From the NCBI GenBank assembly GCA_030428695.1, contig JAUIEM010000478.1, positions 1-6,390 of the forward strand: DNA of 6,390 nt, given 5' to 3'. The notes beneath the pieces were generated by a model. The model saw nothing but the letters and a program-made list of their open reading frames with translations. It did not search any database and was not told the origin of the DNA. The stretch is from a bacterium (GTDB taxonomy: Bacteria > Planctomycetota > J058 > JAJDCP01). Below, piece by piece: positions 5,530-6,390 of this stretch; positions within the stretch are counted from its first letter, which is position 1; each line of letters opens with the position of its first letter. Both the position numbers and the translations under genes were made by a program.

Positions 5530-5817
5530 TCAGGCGTCGTCGGGGGGAGGCGGTACGTCCCGTCGCCTGCGCCACAGGTAGCGCAGCAGCGAGACCAGGC
5601 CGGCGAAGCGGAAGCCGGGATCGACGTACTTCTCGAGCACATAGAAGGCGAAGTAGTAGGCGCGACAGAAGGCCCAGATCGCGATCGCGAGCAGGGCCGC
5701 GCTGCGCAGATCCGGCCGCTCGGCGAGAAGCACCGCCGCGGCGGTGAGACCGAGGACCACGAACAGCGCTGCCTTGAGATAGAGCAGCCAGGGCCGCTCG
5801 ATGTCGCCGAAGGGCAT
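5530..5817 (-). CDS. Small membrane protein of unknown function, two predicted helices
   Basis: A 95-residue protein with two hydrophobic segments (about residues 11-31 and 37-60). Between and after them come an aromatic-rich stretch (IWAFCRAYYFAFYVLEKY) and the motif YVDPGFRFAGL, then an Arg-rich, Pro-rich tail (RRRR, PPPP) likely to be cytoplasmic under the positive-inside rule. The start ATG at 5817 has GGGGAGG eight bases upstream, inside the end of the preceding gene. That gene's TGA is only three bases away (TGA-CCG-ATG), so the two are surely co-transcribed and probably translationally coupled. It converges on ubiE with 16 bases between the stops. I do not recognise a named family. Confidence 0.75.
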   Translation of the reverse strand: MPFGDIERPWLLYLKAALFVVLGLTAAAVLLAERPDLRSAALLAIAIWAFCRAYYFAFYVLEKYVDPGFRFAGLVSLLRYLWRRRRDVPPPPDDA

Positions 5818-5820
5818 CGG

Positions 5821-6390
5821 TCAGGCCTCCCCGATCAAGGGGAGCGTAGACGATGTTTCCGAGCGCGGCTCCTCCGCCCCACCGGACTCCCGGGTTTCCC
5901 CCGCCGGGGCGAGCTCATGGCTGGTCAACGCGGCGTCGTAGCGCCGGACCAGGCCGACCAGGCCGGTCGCCACCAGCGCGGGCAGCCGGCCCGTGTAGGC
6001 GAAGAAGACGGCGGCGTGAACAGGAGGACCGCGGGCTCCTTCGCCACCGGGCCGAGCGCGAGCACCGCGACCACACCGAGCACCGCGCCGCCAGCGATCA
6101 ACAGGGACAGGGCGGCGCCGAGCAGGCCGAGGCCCTCGACGTCCGGCCGCGGCACGTAGCGTGCGGGGCCCGCGGGAAGGCCCGCCGCCCGCAGCCGCTC
6201 GAGCAGAGCGCGCAACACCGCGAGCAGCCGATAGCCGAAGTGGCCCGCAGCGAGCACGCTACCCAGCCCGAAGACGGCGGCAGCGACGCACACCCCGAAC
6301 CAGAAGTAGAACGTCGGAGACCGCAGGGCTCGCGCCTGCACCCACGCATCGACTACAGGGTGGGCCGTGGAAGCGATCACCGCCAGCAGC
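5821..6390 (-). CDS. Membrane protein of unknown function, 5' end outside the window, apparent one-base frameshift
   Basis: The frame is open from the window edge. The first possible start seen is GTG at 6380, but it is open upstream too (LLAVIAST), so the real start may lie outside. The first part has a membrane segment (FYFWFGVCVAAAVFGLGSVL), an Arg/Leu-rich helix, and a second hydrophobic run (LLGAALSLLIAGGAVLGVVA) ending at KEPAVLLFT. After that Thr (codon 6017-6015) the zero frame turns into Ser/Pro/Trp/Arg-rich sequence and stops at 5925. The neighbouring frame continues as AAVFFAYTGRLPALVATGLV, a good membrane segment, and an acidic tail that ends in TGA at 5823-5821, exactly where the next gene expects its neighbour. 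One missing base at about 6012-6020 would restore a single reading frame of at least 187 residues. The cause may be a sequence error, a recent mutation or, less likely, programmed frameshifting. No family is recognised. Confidence 0.65.

Overview
The window is very GC-rich bacterial DNA (roughly 70% G+C by eye). Its genes are tightly packed, start with GGAG-type ribosome binding sites, and include TTG and other non-ATG starts. The gene set (heterodimeric ABC exporter, ferritin-like protein, UbiE/MenG) is generic. It fits a high-GC Gram-negative such as a myxobacterial/deltaproteobacterial-type lineage, but nothing here fixes the taxon. No rRNA, tRNA, CRISPR array, transposase or integrase was seen.

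Layout. (1) Bases 1-154 hold the last 50 codons of an unrecognised plus-strand gene that converges on the exporter operon. (2) Bases 162-3745, minus strand, encode a two-gene ABC exporter operon read 3745->162. The first subunit has an Asp in place of the catalytic Glu. The second has an intact Glu but an altered signature (LSTGQ). This is the asymmetry of heterodimeric exporters of the TM287/288, BmrCD and LmrCD type. The genes overlap by four bases (TTGA). (3) Bases 3746-4282 form a 537-base divergent intergenic region rich in structure. On the minus strand it reads: a good sigma-70-like promoter (TTGGCA-17-TATCCT), a 12-codon leader ORF with a near-perfect Shine-Dalgarno, a 21-bp imperfect hairpin, and competing 7-base complementary segments, one of which abuts the exporter start codon. 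This looks like a translation-responsive leader for the exporter, the most interesting element of the window. On the upstream side are several dyads, two sharing an ATCCCG-N9-CCGGG layout, one beside each divergent promoter. (4) Bases 4283-5513, plus strand, hold a ferritin-like/bacterioferritin-family gene and ubiE/menG, 40 bases apart and probably co-transcribed. (5) Bases 5530-6390, minus strand, hold a 95-residue two-helix membrane protein preceded by a larger membrane protein gene that runs off the window edge and appears to carry a one-base frameshift near 6012-6020.

How the parts may work together. The exporter pair should form one inner-membrane heterodimer, with expression possibly tuned by translation of the short leader, as is known for the BmrB leader upstream of bmrCD in Bacillus subtilis (analogy of layout, not homology). 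The divergent operon joins iron storage/ferroxidase-like chemistry with the last methylation of menaquinone/ubiquinone synthesis. The two terminal membrane proteins are of unknown function.
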